Source: Thalassospira sp. MCCC 1A01428
Lineage (GTDB): Bacteria; Pseudomonadota; Alphaproteobacteria; Rhodospirillales; Thalassospiraceae
Assembly (NCBI RefSeq): GCF_002115825.1
Contig: NZ_JFJZ01000003.1
Coordinates: forward strand, 227,739 to 291,738
Length of the DNA: 64,000 nucleotides
Direction of reading: 5' to 3'
A program made the position numbers and the translations under genes. How positions within the stretch are numbered: position 1 is the first letter of the stretch; each line of letters starts with the position of its first letter. The notes under the pieces were generated by a model that saw only the letters and a list, made by a program, of their open reading frames with translations, did not search any database and had not been told where the DNA came from. Shown here in pieces: positions 31,972 to 40,726 of this stretch.

Positions 31972-32391
31972 TCACACACCCCTATAGGCATAAAAGCCTT
32001 CAATCCGGCTGTCCGGCCATGCCGGGGCGGCCAGACGCTCACAAACGACGATGCCCGCATCGCTATCGGCATGAATGATCAGGCCATCGCCGCACACCAC
32101 GCCAACATGGGAGGGCACCCCGCCGGTCAGCAACATCACCACACAGCGATCTTGCGGGACATCCAGTTTGCGCCACAGCGGCATTTCCCCGGCGAACAAA
32201 CGGGAAATGCCGCGCACATCGCGGGGCTCGAAGGTGTAATCAAGCAGGGGTAATTCATTCCCGGCCTCGGTTTTTTCCACCAGCCAGTGCAACCCGTAAC
32301 AATCCACCCCGTCAAAACCCCGTCCGCGCCTGGCAAAGGGAATGCCGACATATTTCCGTGCCCAGGGGCTGATCCCGACAATCATGCTCAA
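31972..32391 (-). CDS. NlpC/P60-family tail-tip peptidase
   Basis: 139 residues. Catalytic Cys in FDGVDCYGLHWL and His in SHVGVVCGDG match the NlpC/P60 fold. It corresponds to the C-terminal part of lambda K and probably opens peptidoglycan during DNA entry. Its start overlaps the stop of the gene upstream by 4 bp, typical of the tail-tip cluster. Confidence 0.85.
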   Translation of the reverse strand: MSMIVGISPWARKYVGIPFARRGRGFDGVDCYGLHWLVEKTEAGNELPLLDYTFEPRDVRGISRLFAGEMPLWRKLDVPQDRCVVMLLTGGVPSHVGVVCGDGLIIHADSDAGIVVCERLAAPAWPDSRIEGFYAYRGV

Positions 32392-32900
32392 ACCCTCCGC
32401 GTGAAGATGTTAGGCGCAATCGACGCATCCCAACTGTCTTTAGGGTGCGGTTCGCGGGTCATGTGAGGGTCCATTACCAGCGTGCCCTTGATCTCGCCCT
32501 GGTCATAACTCGCACTTTCAAGCTCCAGCGAGATCGGCCCGTATTCCGTCACATCCGGGCGCGAATCCGAAAACACCGACAGGTCAAACACGGGTGAAAC
32601 CGACATGGTTTCAATTGCATCGGCAATCGGGGTTTTGCCGTCCTCATCCGGGAAGTTCGACATACCCAAGTCAAGCCGCGGCATCTCGCCTGCTGTCTCA
32701 TCAGGCAGATTGAGATCAAACGGCAGTGCCACATAGGTTTTGCCCAGCCGCTGCAAATTCTCGCTGTTATTGATCACATGCAGCGTCTCGGGCATTTCTG
32801 GATGCGAAATATCGAGCGCGGTCAAAAAGACCTCGTCAATATCCTGTTGCTGTACGGCCTTTGTTGCTTCCGGGCTTAACCGGCCAATGTCATCAACCAC
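32388..32900 (-). CDS. DUF1833-type minor tail protein
   Basis: About 170 residues. The FLTALDISHPEMPETLHVIN opening and GISLELE-like later strand resemble the DUF1833 family, which takes the place of lambda L in several transposable siphophages. A GTG start at 32900 is chosen: it overlaps the upstream stop, with GGAG eight bases before; an upstream TTG would also work. Tail-tip component by position. Confidence 0.7.
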   Translation of the reverse strand: MVDDIGRLSPEATKAVQQQDIDEVFLTALDISHPEMPETLHVINNSENLQRLGKTYVALPFDLNLPDETAGEMPRLDLGMSNFPDEDGKTPIADAIETMSVSPVFDLSVFSDSRPDVTEYGPISLELESASYDQGEIKGTLVMDPHMTREPHPKDSWDASIAPNIFTRRV

Positions 32901-33261
32901 GTTCGAACTCCAATTCGTAAACAACCTGCCATTCCTTGCCGTTCTTGATCGGCTTGGGATCAGGGTTAGCGTCCTTACGAAACCAGAAGGTCAGTTCTGT
33001 ATTGCGGCGCGGATGAAGAAAGGAAAACGGCTTCAAACCACCCTCCAGCGTCTCCCAGAACCACGTATCGAAAATCGCGACCTCGGCCCGTGTCATCGGC
33101 ACGGTGACATTCAGGGTCTGGCGTGGTGGTTTTGTGTACCGCTTCATCCGGCGCGGTTTGCCGCTATCGGTCGCACTTTCAAAAAAGTTCAAAACGTAAC
33201 TTTCACGATACCCGTTAATCAGCGGGTCTTCGGGCAGCGATGCAGGATAAGGCTCAACCAT
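32893..33261 (-). CDS. Minor tail protein (lambda M-like)
   Basis: 122 residues, rich in Trp, Tyr and Phe (AIFDTWFWETLEGG, FSFLHPRRNTELTFWFR), like the family that links the tape measure end to the tip. Position right after the tape measure gene and before the DUF1833 and NlpC/P60 genes supports it. Exact family uncertain. Confidence 0.7.
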   Translation of the reverse strand: MVEPYPASLPEDPLINGYRESYVLNFFESATDSGKPRRMKRYTKPPRQTLNVTVPMTRAEVAIFDTWFWETLEGGLKPFSFLHPRRNTELTFWFRKDANPDPKPIKNGKEWQVVYELEFERG

Positions 33262-33266
33262 GTGCG

Positions 33267-36176
33267 CTACCTCCTGATCAGGGCTTGAGAGGCGTTAAAT
33301 TGCGAACCGATCTGCTTGCCGAGCGACCCATTGGCAATGTCGTTCGAGATCATCGGTTTGAGCAGAATATAAAGCTGTTGAACCCCGTTCTTGCTGCCCC
33401 GGCTTTCAACGCTGGGCTGCCCCATTTCCTGCCCGGTCTGGTTATCGAGTGTGATCTCGAATTTCGGCTCCAGCATAATCATGCCAGCATCGCCATTGCC
33501 CGATGACGTGCTGCCCTTGCCCGCATTGAAAATGTGCCGGGGATTGTTGCGCGTCAGAACTTCCTCGTCATCCTTGATCACCGCAGCAAGCTCGCCCGGT
33601 TTCAGGCCGGGAATGCGCCCGGTATGGAATCGCGGGGCAGCATCAAACAGGCTATTGGGCAAAACGCGCGGGTTTTCCCCGCCGGTGCGGCCCAACCCGC
33701 CCGAATGAAAAGACCCGACCGCCGATGTGTTAACGCCGGTTCGGCCAGCGCCATTGTAATGCGCGGCACTGCTACCGAAACCCGTGGTACCGCCAAAGCT
33801 GAAACCACCAATAAAACTGGTCAGAAAATCACTGGCAAACCCGGCAATCGGCTTGGCGATTTGCTGCTGATACATCATGCGCAAAATGTCGTTGATGATG
33901 CTATTGGCCATGTCGCCAAAGGCCTGCGAGAAGGTCTTGGTGCCGCGCGTCAGGCTTACAAAAGCATCCTCACCGGCCTTATTGAAATTGGTTAAAGCGC
34001 GTTCGGTCTGGCTGGCCATGTCGCTGGCCTCTTCGCCAATCTCGCGCAGGCCCCGCTTTAACCCCGCCTGCCAGTCAGTCGAGCCTTGCTCAATCAGGTG
34101 CTGGTAAACTTCGTCGGCTTCTGCCTTGAACTCGGCATAGCCTTTCTGATTGGCATCTAACCCCTTGATCGCTTCTTCGTACCAAAGTTTGGCCGCAGCA
34201 ATATTGCGCTCCTGGGGCGGCAGCAGGTCCAGATAACCCTGCTTGATGCGCTTGATCGCATTGGCGTGCGCCGTTTGCTGCTGGGCGGTGATGACCGGCG
34301 TGTTTTTACTGGCATTCGGATTGTTTTCGATGCCGGTCGCGGGCTCTGGCTTGGAAACGGGGGCAGGTTTTGCCGCTGCAATCCGGTCCTGATAAAGTTT
34401 TCCAGCACGGGTGCCAAGATCATTAATCACCGGCTCGGCCACCTTTCCGCCAGCCTTCCATATATCGCCCAGCCAGTCGCGAGGCAGATTGCGATCGACG
34501 ATATTCTTGATCTGTCCGCCAAGGTCGGAGCGGCCCAGTGCATCGGCAGCAGCAACGCCGATTTCCTTTAGCGATTCCTTGGCGAAGTTGGTGGTCTGCC
34601 CAAAAAACTCGCCGATCTTGTCGGCCACCATCGCAGCGGTTTTAAGCAGCCAGGTGTAATAGTCGCCAATCGCGTCAAACAGCCATTTGAAGTTTTTATA
34701 CAGGTCATCAACCAGCAGGCTGCCGATCTCGCCGATACTGACAAAGGCCCCGATCATGCCGTTGATATTGTTCCTGGCGATTTCGGCAATTTGCTGCCAG
34801 ATGCCCCCCAGTTTCGACGCCCACGGGCCGTTGGCATAGTCTTCGGCGGCTTGCCATGCCGTCGCACTGGCCTCCGCCATCCAGCCATAACCGGCGACAA
34901 CTGCATCACGCGTCATCTCCCACGCGGCCACCACGTAATCGGTCACGGTGGCGGTTTTGCCGTTAATCTTGACCGTCTCATCGCCAAAGGCGACAACAGC
35001 CGCCGTTGCCACCCCCAGCGCAATGGCAATCGCCCCGACCGGTGTAAAGGCAAAGGCCGCCAGCCCTGCCGCTGCCTGCAAAGCCGCACTGCCAATGCTG
35101 ATCAGGGTTGATGCGGTTTTGACCGCCGCGATACCGGCCAGAACCGATAAAACTTCATGCCCGTTTTGAATTACGAACTGCAATCCATCGCTGGCAAGTG
35201 CCGTGCCCTGTGCCAGCAGTTCACCAAAATTGGCAGCGGCCTGCTCGATCTCCGGGCCTTTAAGCAAAGCCGTAATATCGCGGATTTCCTTTGCCAGCGT
35301 CTGACCAAAACCCGATGTGTAGGCGGTGTTGGCGCGATCTGTGATGACATTCATCATACGGTTCCATTCGGAACTCGCCCGCCGCGTGGCCGATGGCAAA
35401 GCCTCGCCATATGTCTTGCGCAATTCGGCGGCAAATTTCGGCAGGAAGTCTTCCGCCGTCACCTGACCCAGCTCCAGCATCTTGCTCAATTGCTGGGTCG
35501 AAACGCCCATCGCCCGCGATGCAATCTGAAACGCACCGGGAATACGCTCACCCAGTTGGCCGCGCAGTTCTTCAGCCTGTACGGTGCCTTTAGACATCAC
35601 CTGGGTAATCGCCGTCAGCGCGCCCTGGGTATCGGCAGATGATTTATTTAAAACCACCATCGATTCCGAAACGGCCTCGAAAATGTCGCGCGCCGGTTGC
35701 CCTTGCAGGACGGTGCCCTTGGCTGCCGCAGCAACCTGGCTATATTGATCGGTGGTGGATTTAAGCGCCAGGCCCAGCCGGTCAGCCTGGGTTCGCACAT
35801 AGTCCATTTCGGCAGCGGCTTTTTCATGCGTTCCGGCAACCGAGAGCAAGGTGCTTTCATAACCATCAAACGCATTGCCGGTTTTATAGATATCGCCGAC
35901 CAGCAAGCCCAGACCCAGCGTTGCAATCGCATTGCGCATGTTCAAAAACATGCCGGTGACATTGCGCCCGTTGGCAGCTAATCCGGTAAAATCTCGCCCG
36001 GCCTTGCGGGCTGCCCCGCCCATGCGGTCAAGGTCACGACCCGCGCCCGTGGCCTTGTTTCCCGCTTTGGTGCTGGCATCGCCCAGTTTATCCACCTCGG
36101 CCTTTGATACGCGGATATCACCGATAAAACCCTTGGCGTCGGCTTTCAGACGTGCGGTAAGGATCAGATCACTCAT
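33267..36176 (-). CDS. Tail tape measure protein
   Basis: 969 residues. The N-terminal part is Ala/Lys-rich helix (LTARLKADAKGFIGDIRVSK), then the typical tape-measure core (TDQYSQVAAAAKGTVLQGQP, ELRGQLGERIPGAFQIASRA), hydrophobic membrane-type segments around residues 350-400, and a C-terminal region with a short glycine-rich stretch. The length predicts a tail of about 145 nm at ~0.15 nm per residue, so a long flexible tail rather than Mu's contractile one. Confidence 0.93.
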   Translation of the reverse strand: MSDLILTARLKADAKGFIGDIRVSKAEVDKLGDASTKAGNKATGAGRDLDRMGGAARKAGRDFTGLAANGRNVTGMFLNMRNAIATLGLGLLVGDIYKTGNAFDGYESTLLSVAGTHEKAAAEMDYVRTQADRLGLALKSTTDQYSQVAAAAKGTVLQGQPARDIFEAVSESMVVLNKSSADTQGALTAITQVMSKGTVQAEELRGQLGERIPGAFQIASRAMGVSTQQLSKMLELGQVTAEDFLPKFAAELRKTYGEALPSATRRASSEWNRMMNVITDRANTAYTSGFGQTLAKEIRDITALLKGPEIEQAAANFGELLAQGTALASDGLQFVIQNGHEVLSVLAGIAAVKTASTLISIGSAALQAAAGLAAFAFTPVGAIAIALGVATAAVVAFGDETVKINGKTATVTDYVVAAWEMTRDAVVAGYGWMAEASATAWQAAEDYANGPWASKLGGIWQQIAEIARNNINGMIGAFVSIGEIGSLLVDDLYKNFKWLFDAIGDYYTWLLKTAAMVADKIGEFFGQTTNFAKESLKEIGVAAADALGRSDLGGQIKNIVDRNLPRDWLGDIWKAGGKVAEPVINDLGTRAGKLYQDRIAAAKPAPVSKPEPATGIENNPNASKNTPVITAQQQTAHANAIKRIKQGYLDLLPPQERNIAAAKLWYEEAIKGLDANQKGYAEFKAEADEVYQHLIEQGSTDWQAGLKRGLREIGEEASDMASQTERALTNFNKAGEDAFVSLTRGTKTFSQAFGDMANSIINDILRMMYQQQIAKPIAGFASDFLTSFIGGFSFGGTTGFGSSAAHYNGAGRTGVNTSAVGSFHSGGLGRTGGENPRVLPNSLFDAAPRFHTGRIPGLKPGELAAVIKDDEEVLTRNNPRHIFNAGKGSTSSGNGDAGMIMLEPKFEITLDNQTGQEMGQPSVESRGSKNGVQQLYILLKPMISNDIANGSLGKQIGSQFNASQALIRR

Positions 36177-36179
36177 AAC

Positions 36180-36548
36180 CTACCTCGCCCGCAACTCGGC
36201 AAATCTTCCAATCGCGGCCTGTTCCATGATCCGTAAATCCGCGAACAGCTCGGGCGTGATGTTTAATTTCGCCCATCGCGCCGCCAGCTCGACCCCGGCA
36301 TAATCCAGCCCATAGGGCGCGCCATTCGCCGCTAACCGCCATTGTGTCGCAGCAACCAAGAACAGCTCTACCGCAGGCCAGTTTTCGGGCCGCACGGCGA
36401 ATTCCTTGTTTTGTTTTTGCTGCTGTGAAAGCCATTGGCTGATCTGGTCCTCTGACGCGCCAAGGGCGCGCATGTCTGCAATCAGGGTTTCGGTGTCGTC
36501 GCTTGAATGCTGCTCGCCCGCCGCCCAGTGGCGCGCAGCATCGATCAG
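36180..36548 (-). CDS. Tail assembly chaperone, frameshifted C-terminal part (DUF1799-like)
   Basis: Open from 36548 without needing its own start. A 122-residue extension (LIDAARHWAAGEQHSSDD onward, ending FAELRAR) is read by a -1 shift from the upstream gene. An internal ATG at 36473 exists but has no ribosome site. The sequence resembles the DUF1799 family found after the first tail chaperone. The fusion would be 233 residues, like lambda gpGT. Confidence 0.8.
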   Translation of the reverse strand: MIDAARHWAAGEQHSSDDTETLIADMRALGASEDQISQWLSQQQKQNKEFAVRPENWPAVELFLVAATQWRLAANGAPYGLDYAGVELAARWAKLNITPELFADLRIMEQAAIGRFAELRAR

Positions 36549-36880
36549 TTTTTTGTTTTCTGACCCGATAACCCGTTCCAGAACGCGGTAATCAAAGGCA
36601 ACGCCACATAGGGAATTTTTGACAGCATCTCGCGCAAGGATGCCGTATCGGTCTCATCGTTGCCGTCTTCGTCCTTGATGCCGTCACAGCCGATAAAGAC
36701 GCGATCCAGCAAAACGCGGTCCTTGTTGGTATCTTCGGCCTCATACAGTTCTTTGGCTTCATCGCTATCAATCGCGGCAAAGGTGGCGGTAAAGCTCTCG
36801 GCCTTGAAACCGGTATCGGTCGGCACCTTGACCTCAATCTTGCGTTTGAAAGTGTGGTTTTCGCGAAGAACAAAAGACAT
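36545..36880 (-). CDS. Tail assembly chaperone (gpG-like)
   Basis: 111 residues, beginning MSFVLRENHTFKRKIEVKVP, between the tail tube and the tape measure, where siphophages carry the chaperone pair. It ends QKTKN, and its last two sense codons form a slippery heptamer, so a fraction of ribosomes should make the longer fusion product. Chaperones of this type coat the tape measure during tail assembly. Confidence 0.85.
   Translation of the reverse strand: MSFVLRENHTFKRKIEVKVPTDTGFKAESFTATFAAIDSDEAKELYEAEDTNKDRVLLDRVFIGCDGIKDEDGNDETDTASLREMLSKIPYVALPLITAFWNGLSGQKTKN
36548..36554 (-). promoter_or_regulatory. Programmed -1 ribosomal frameshift site (A AAA AAC)
   Basis: Minus strand reads ACA AAA AAC TGA: a canonical X XXY YYZ heptamer in the right phase, directly before the UGA. 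The -1 frame stays open for 123 codons and gives the expected second chaperone. Same logic as the lambda G/GT slip site. Confidence 0.85.
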
Positions 36881-36952
36881 GGGGAAACTCCGTTAAAAGC
36901 GGTCTGAAAGCCCTCTCAAAGGGCAATGAGAGGCCAGTTAATCAGGTGAATG

Positions 36953-37882
36953 TCAGGTGAATGTGAGGGTGATTTCGTCGTCGCCTTCATCCGGCGTTGG
37001 CGTCAAAGTCAGCGCCATCATGACGGTGCCGTCCTCATTGCTCTGGCTCGGCGTTTTAAGCTGAACTTTGGGCATGTCGACTGTGACGATATTGCCTGCC
37101 GTGATGCCGTGAACCAGTTGCAGCGCATCAAGCGTCGCAGCCTTGACCAGACTGTAAAAGTTCTTGGCCGAGATAAGCGGTTCTTCAAAAGTGACGGACC
37201 CGCTCATCTTACGGTCGGAAAACTTCACTTCCTCGGAATTCATGCGGTCCCGGTGATTGATCGTATTGCCGAGGTTAAACGTGAATGCCGTTGCAACAGC
37301 GCTAAAGCCATGCAGGGTGAAGGTTGGCGTGTTGGCATTGGTGACGGGCAAAGCCGGAATAAAGCCCGAAAAATCGGTTGTTGGCAGGGATGCTGATGCG
37401 GGCTGTGTCCACAATCCGACGAAGCTGAATTTAAACACCGGCAAGTTGTTGGCATTCATTTCAACAGTGACATTGCCGCGCGCACCCACCAGCTTGAACA
37501 GATTGCCGTCACGATTGAAATACAGGCTGGCCGACTCTTCATCTTCCGACACCGGATTATAAGCAACCGATACACCCGCATCGACCACTTCGGCCATCGC
37601 ACAGGCCCGTAACAAAGGACCAAAGGCCGGGGCCGTGCCCGCAACACCGGACCCGGCAATTTCCACGGTAAAATCACAAGTGACGTGTGTGTTCACCGGC
37701 ACCGAAGGGTCGGCACCCAACGTTGGCCGTAGCAACCCGCGCTCAACCTCGTCCCCGGCCAGCGGCGTAACCGTGGCTTCCGAAATCTGGATCGCGTTTG
37801 CCGCCCCGGTCGGGGTGGCATCGGTGCCATAAGTCGTTTCCAGCTTGGCCAGAATAACTGTCTTGCGCCATTTGAGGCTCAT
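36953..37882 (-). CDS. Major tail tube protein
   Basis: 309 residues, beta-rich, with the pattern of siphophage tail tube proteins (VILAKLETTYGTDATPTGAA at the N-terminus; ANNLPVFKFSFVGLW in the middle). It comes just before the chaperone pair. Long enough to contain the tube domain plus a decorating Ig-like domain. No tail-sheath gene is present anywhere in the prophage, so the tail is non-contractile. Confidence 0.88.
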   Translation of the reverse strand: MSLKWRKTVILAKLETTYGTDATPTGAANAIQISEATVTPLAGDEVERGLLRPTLGADPSVPVNTHVTCDFTVEIAGSGVAGTAPAFGPLLRACAMAEVVDAGVSVAYNPVSEDEESASLYFNRDGNLFKLVGARGNVTVEMNANNLPVFKFSFVGLWTQPASASLPTTDFSGFIPALPVTNANTPTFTLHGFSAVATAFTFNLGNTINHRDRMNSEEVKFSDRKMSGSVTFEEPLISAKNFYSLVKAATLDALQLVHGITAGNIVTVDMPKVQLKTPSQSNEDGTVMMALTLTPTPDEGDDEITLTFT

Positions 37883-37887
37883 CGAAC

Positions 37888-38013
37888 CTACTCCTTGTTC
37901 TTGGCAGGCTTCGCAGCCGGCTGAATTTTTTCAGAGGTCACCGGTTTGCCCATATGCTCGGTCCGCGTGACCACGCCGGTTTTCTTGTCAACTTCGTAGC
38001 GACCGCCCTTCAT
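37888..38013 (-). CDS. Very small neck/tail protein
   Basis: 41 residues, MKGGRYEVDKKTGVVTRTEH onward, ending in a Lys/Ala-rich tail. GGAAAGGAG stands before the ATG, and it fits exactly between the gp37-like gene and the tail tube gene. In Mu this place holds gp38 (DUF2635, also very small); the sequence match is not clear. Coding is likely from the ribosome site and tight packing. Confidence 0.65.
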   Translation of the reverse strand: MKGGRYEVDKKTGVVTRTEHMGKPVTSEKIQPAAKPAKNKE

Positions 38014-38035
38014 GACAGGCTCCTTTCCCTAAAAA

Positions 38036-38461
38036 TCAGGCGCGAAATTCATCCTTCGCCTGGTACGTGTCCTGCCAAAAGGCGACACCGTCTTTAAATC
38101 CCAGAAGCTTCCCCTGTCGCAGGCCGACCGGTTCAAATCCATTGTCCGGTTCCCAGCCGATCAGGGTGGTGCGGATTTTGGCGCGCAAATCTTCCAATTC
38201 GTCCGATGTCTTTTCGCCAGTGGGGTCATTCGCACCCTTCACACACAGCACCACGGCAACATCGACCGTTACATTCTGCACAAAGGCCCCGACCGCTCGG
38301 GTGTTGGGCGTGGCACTATCGGCGGCAAGAAAAACAAATGTGGCTGGAAACGTGATCAGGTTGCGCCCGATCGCGGCAAAATCGACCGTACCCCGCACAT
38401 CACGAAGCGCGGGAATTTCAGCCTTCAACCGGGCGCGGATCAACGGGGCCAGGTCCGCCAT
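38036..38461 (-). CDS. Mu gp37-like protein (DUF1834)
   Basis: 141 residues. MADLAPLIRARLKAEIPALR and the AVVLCVKGANDP strand fit the DUF1834 family, Mu gp37, thought to be a head-tail joining or tail terminator protein. It follows the gp36-like gene after 3 bases, the conserved order. Confidence 0.82.
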   Translation of the reverse strand: MADLAPLIRARLKAEIPALRDVRGTVDFAAIGRNLITFPATFVFLAADSATPNTRAVGAFVQNVTVDVAVVLCVKGANDPTGEKTSDELEDLRAKIRTTLIGWEPDNGFEPVGLRQGKLLGFKDGVAFWQDTYQAKDEFRA

Positions 38462-38464
38462 GAT

Positions 38465-38869
38465 TTAAAACCCCATCTTGCGCGGATCGGCCATAACCGG
38501 CAGCGCATCGCCCCATTGCGGGGTGTCTGTGCTGGGGGTGCGACCATCAAGAACCAGTTTGCCATCGGCAATCGATTGCAGCATTTTGATCGCGTCATTC
38601 TTGCGGTTGCGTATGCCCTCGGGGGGTTCGACCCAATGCAGGGCATACAGGATCAAATCACAGGCAATGGTTTTTAAAAGGGCCGGTGGACTGGAAAGCG
38701 GCAGGTCATAACGACCTGCCAGATATCCATCAATCACGCCATCCGCCTCGGCAATCGCCGCATCGATCACGCCGGTATCGGCAACATCATCACCATCGCG
38801 GTCAGCCAGCCGGGTAAGCTGATCCGTCCCGATACGATTGCCAAGGTCGGTTGCGTTGACATAGGGCAT
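38465..38869 (-). CDS. Mu gp36-like protein (DUF1320)
   Basis: 134 residues starting MPYVNATDLGNRIGTDQLTR, with the helical pattern DAAIAEADGVIDGYLAGRYD typical of DUF1320. Family proteins act as head-tail connector adaptors. AGGAAG precedes the chosen ATG; the longer frame upstream has no ribosome site. Confidence 0.87.
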   Translation of the reverse strand: MPYVNATDLGNRIGTDQLTRLADRDGDDVADTGVIDAAIAEADGVIDGYLAGRYDLPLSSPPALLKTIACDLILYALHWVEPPEGIRNRKNDAIKMLQSIADGKLVLDGRTPSTDTPQWGDALPVMADPRKMGF

Positions 38870-38870
38870 G

Positions 38871-39281
38871 TCAGGCTTCCTGAACCACGAGATTAGGTTC
38901 AGCAAAAATGGCCCCGATCTGATCATCGGTCAGGTCGCAAGTTTTCAGTGTGACTGGCTCCCGGCCAAAGCGCAGACCAGCCCGACGGAACGTCGTCAGA
39001 CCGCGCCGGGTTTTGACCATGATCTCCTCGGGCAACAGGAAGTCCCGGTCATCCTCGCTGTCCGTGCCCTGTTCGTCTTCGCCACCCGTCTGAGCGGCGG
39101 CCTGATCGACGACGTTTTCGGCATTACCGTCACCCGCCGACTTGTCCTGGCTATCGCCGGTGTCGGTTTTCACCGCCATCGGGTCGGCGGAAGCTGGTTT
39201 TTCAGCTTCCTCCTGGTCTTTCTTTTTCGCCGAAGATGCAGGTGCCTTCGGTGCTGCATTCCCGCTTTTGCGCGCTGCCAT
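38871..39281 (-). CDS. HI1506/Mu gp35-like protein with acidic disordered N-terminus
   Basis: 136 residues. The first 80 are Ala/Lys then Asp/Glu-rich and probably disordered. The last 55 (TFRRAGLRFGREPVTLKTCD then LTDDQIGAIFAEPNLVV) match the HI1506-related family found directly after the major capsid gene in Mu-like phages. Function unknown; maybe head completion. Confidence 0.72.
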   Translation of the reverse strand: MAARKSGNAAPKAPASSAKKKDQEEAEKPASADPMAVKTDTGDSQDKSAGDGNAENVVDQAAAQTGGEDEQGTDSEDDRDFLLPEEIMVKTRRGLTTFRRAGLRFGREPVTLKTCDLTDDQIGAIFAEPNLVVQEA

Positions 39282-39324
39282 GCTACTCTCCTATGGGGTC
39301 TCGTCATCCTGAAAGGACGCTGGA

Positions 39325-40227
39325 TCAGGCCGCAGCAAGACGGCGGTTAAGAACAATTTTGGAGGTGTTAAACCATTTATTGGTGCCGCCTCCTGCAAGC
39401 GCCGAAGTATTGACAACCTGTAGTGCATCACCTTCAAGCGTGCTTGGTACCATCGTATGCGTGTGGGCAAGGCCCAGCGGGCGACCATAATCCCCCAGTA
39501 GGCCCTGAAGGCGCTGACGGGCGGCTTCATAATTTTCTGCGTTCAGTTCCTGCTTGCTGCGCACGGCCAATTGCCAAAGACCGGCACCGGCATTTGCACG
39601 GGCGTCAACGCCGAAAATGAAGTTGTCGGTCATAAAGACATTTGAATCATTCAGGTTCGTGATCGACCGGAAATCATAGTCGCGGCGTTTTTGAAAAATG
39701 AACGGCTTGATAAAGCGCGACAGATCCATCACGTACCAGGCAGGGCCAGCCCCGCCCATATCGTTTGAAACGCTGGTTTCCTTGCCGTCTGCATCGAGCA
39801 CCGGATGGTCCGTATCAAACAGGTTCTGCCCGTCATAGCAAAGCGGGTTGCTTTCGATCAGTTCAACAATAAGTTTATTGGGATGCACCTTGGCTGATCG
39901 GCCTTGTTCCTGAAAAACCGGCGCATAAACCCCATAGGTGTCATCTTCGATGCGATCACGCGAAACGCCGTGGGTCAATTCAAACTTGCGGTTCTTGATC
40001 GCAAATTCAGCCGCCTCCAGGGAATGAATAACACGGTCGCCGATCCATTCACGCAAATCTGCCATCGATTTGAGCCACGGATAAACCTCAACCGCCGTGG
40101 TACTGGGCACAGTGGTTGCGATCATACCTGCAATATCTTCTTCCGCGCCGACCGAAGAAAAACCCTGCTGAAACGCGGTTTTATAGCCCTTGAAAACCGC
40201 TTCAAGATTGGAGGACGTTAAATCCAT
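39325..40227 (-). CDS. Major capsid protein (Mu gpT-like)
   Basis: 300 residues from MDLTSSNLEAVFKGYKTAFQ, close to Mu gpT (about 300). Typical stretches: VEVYPWLKSMADLREWIGDR, LTHGVSRDRIEDDTYGVYAP and FDTDHPVL. Start at 40227 is supported by AAGGA; 35 extra upstream codons do not match the family. Forms the icosahedral head. Confidence 0.94.
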   Translation of the reverse strand: MDLTSSNLEAVFKGYKTAFQQGFSSVGAEEDIAGMIATTVPSTTAVEVYPWLKSMADLREWIGDRVIHSLEAAEFAIKNRKFELTHGVSRDRIEDDTYGVYAPVFQEQGRSAKVHPNKLIVELIESNPLCYDGQNLFDTDHPVLDADGKETSVSNDMGGAGPAWYVMDLSRFIKPFIFQKRRDYDFRSITNLNDSNVFMTDNFIFGVDARANAGAGLWQLAVRSKQELNAENYEAARQRLQGLLGDYGRPLGLAHTHTMVPSTLEGDALQVVNTSALAGGGTNKWFNTSKIVLNRRLAAA

Positions 40228-40255
40228 AATAAAGATCCTTTCGGGGGGTAATCGA

Positions 40256-40684
40256 TTACGCCAGGACGCCGCTGGTCGGATCGACCAGGACCCAGACACC
40301 GCTGTCATCGACATCGTCGACAATGCCGACAATACTGCGCGTGCTTGTGCCGCTGGTCTTTGCGACCGTCAGATCATCGACCGCGTAGCAAGCCTTGCCG
40401 ATTTCGCCGGTCGTGATCGCATCGGTCGAGGTTGAGTTGGCAAAGCGGTAAATACCGCGTTCAACAGCCGCGACCATGTCGCCATCGCCACCTGCCGAGT
40501 TGTCACATTCAGCGCTAAACACCCCAACCGCGATCAGGCCGGTGGCTGTGGTGGCCGGTTCGACAAACCCGCCATTCAAAACCGCAATCGTGCCTGCGTA
40601 GGCGTGGGTGGCCGCCGCCATGCCATAGCCGCGTGACAGACCAAGGCGATGCGGCGTATTTGTGTTTTTGGTTGCTGCGGTCAT
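40256..40684 (-). CDS. Head decoration / capsid cement protein
   Basis: 142 residues, Gly/Thr/Ala-rich beta protein (VFSAECDNSAGGDGDMVAAV, ERGIYRFANS) resembling the DUF2190-type capsid cement group. It lies between the protease and the major capsid gene. AAGGATT precedes the ATG at 40684. Confidence 0.75.
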   Translation of the reverse strand: MTAATKNTNTPHRLGLSRGYGMAAATHAYAGTIAVLNGGFVEPATTATGLIAVGVFSAECDNSAGGDGDMVAAVERGIYRFANSTSTDAITTGEIGKACYAVDDLTVAKTSGTSTRSIVGIVDDVDDSGVWVLVDPTSGVLA

Positions 40685-40726
40685 GATCAAATCCTTTCCG
40701 CTTTAGCTGTTAAAACCCGGAGCGCC

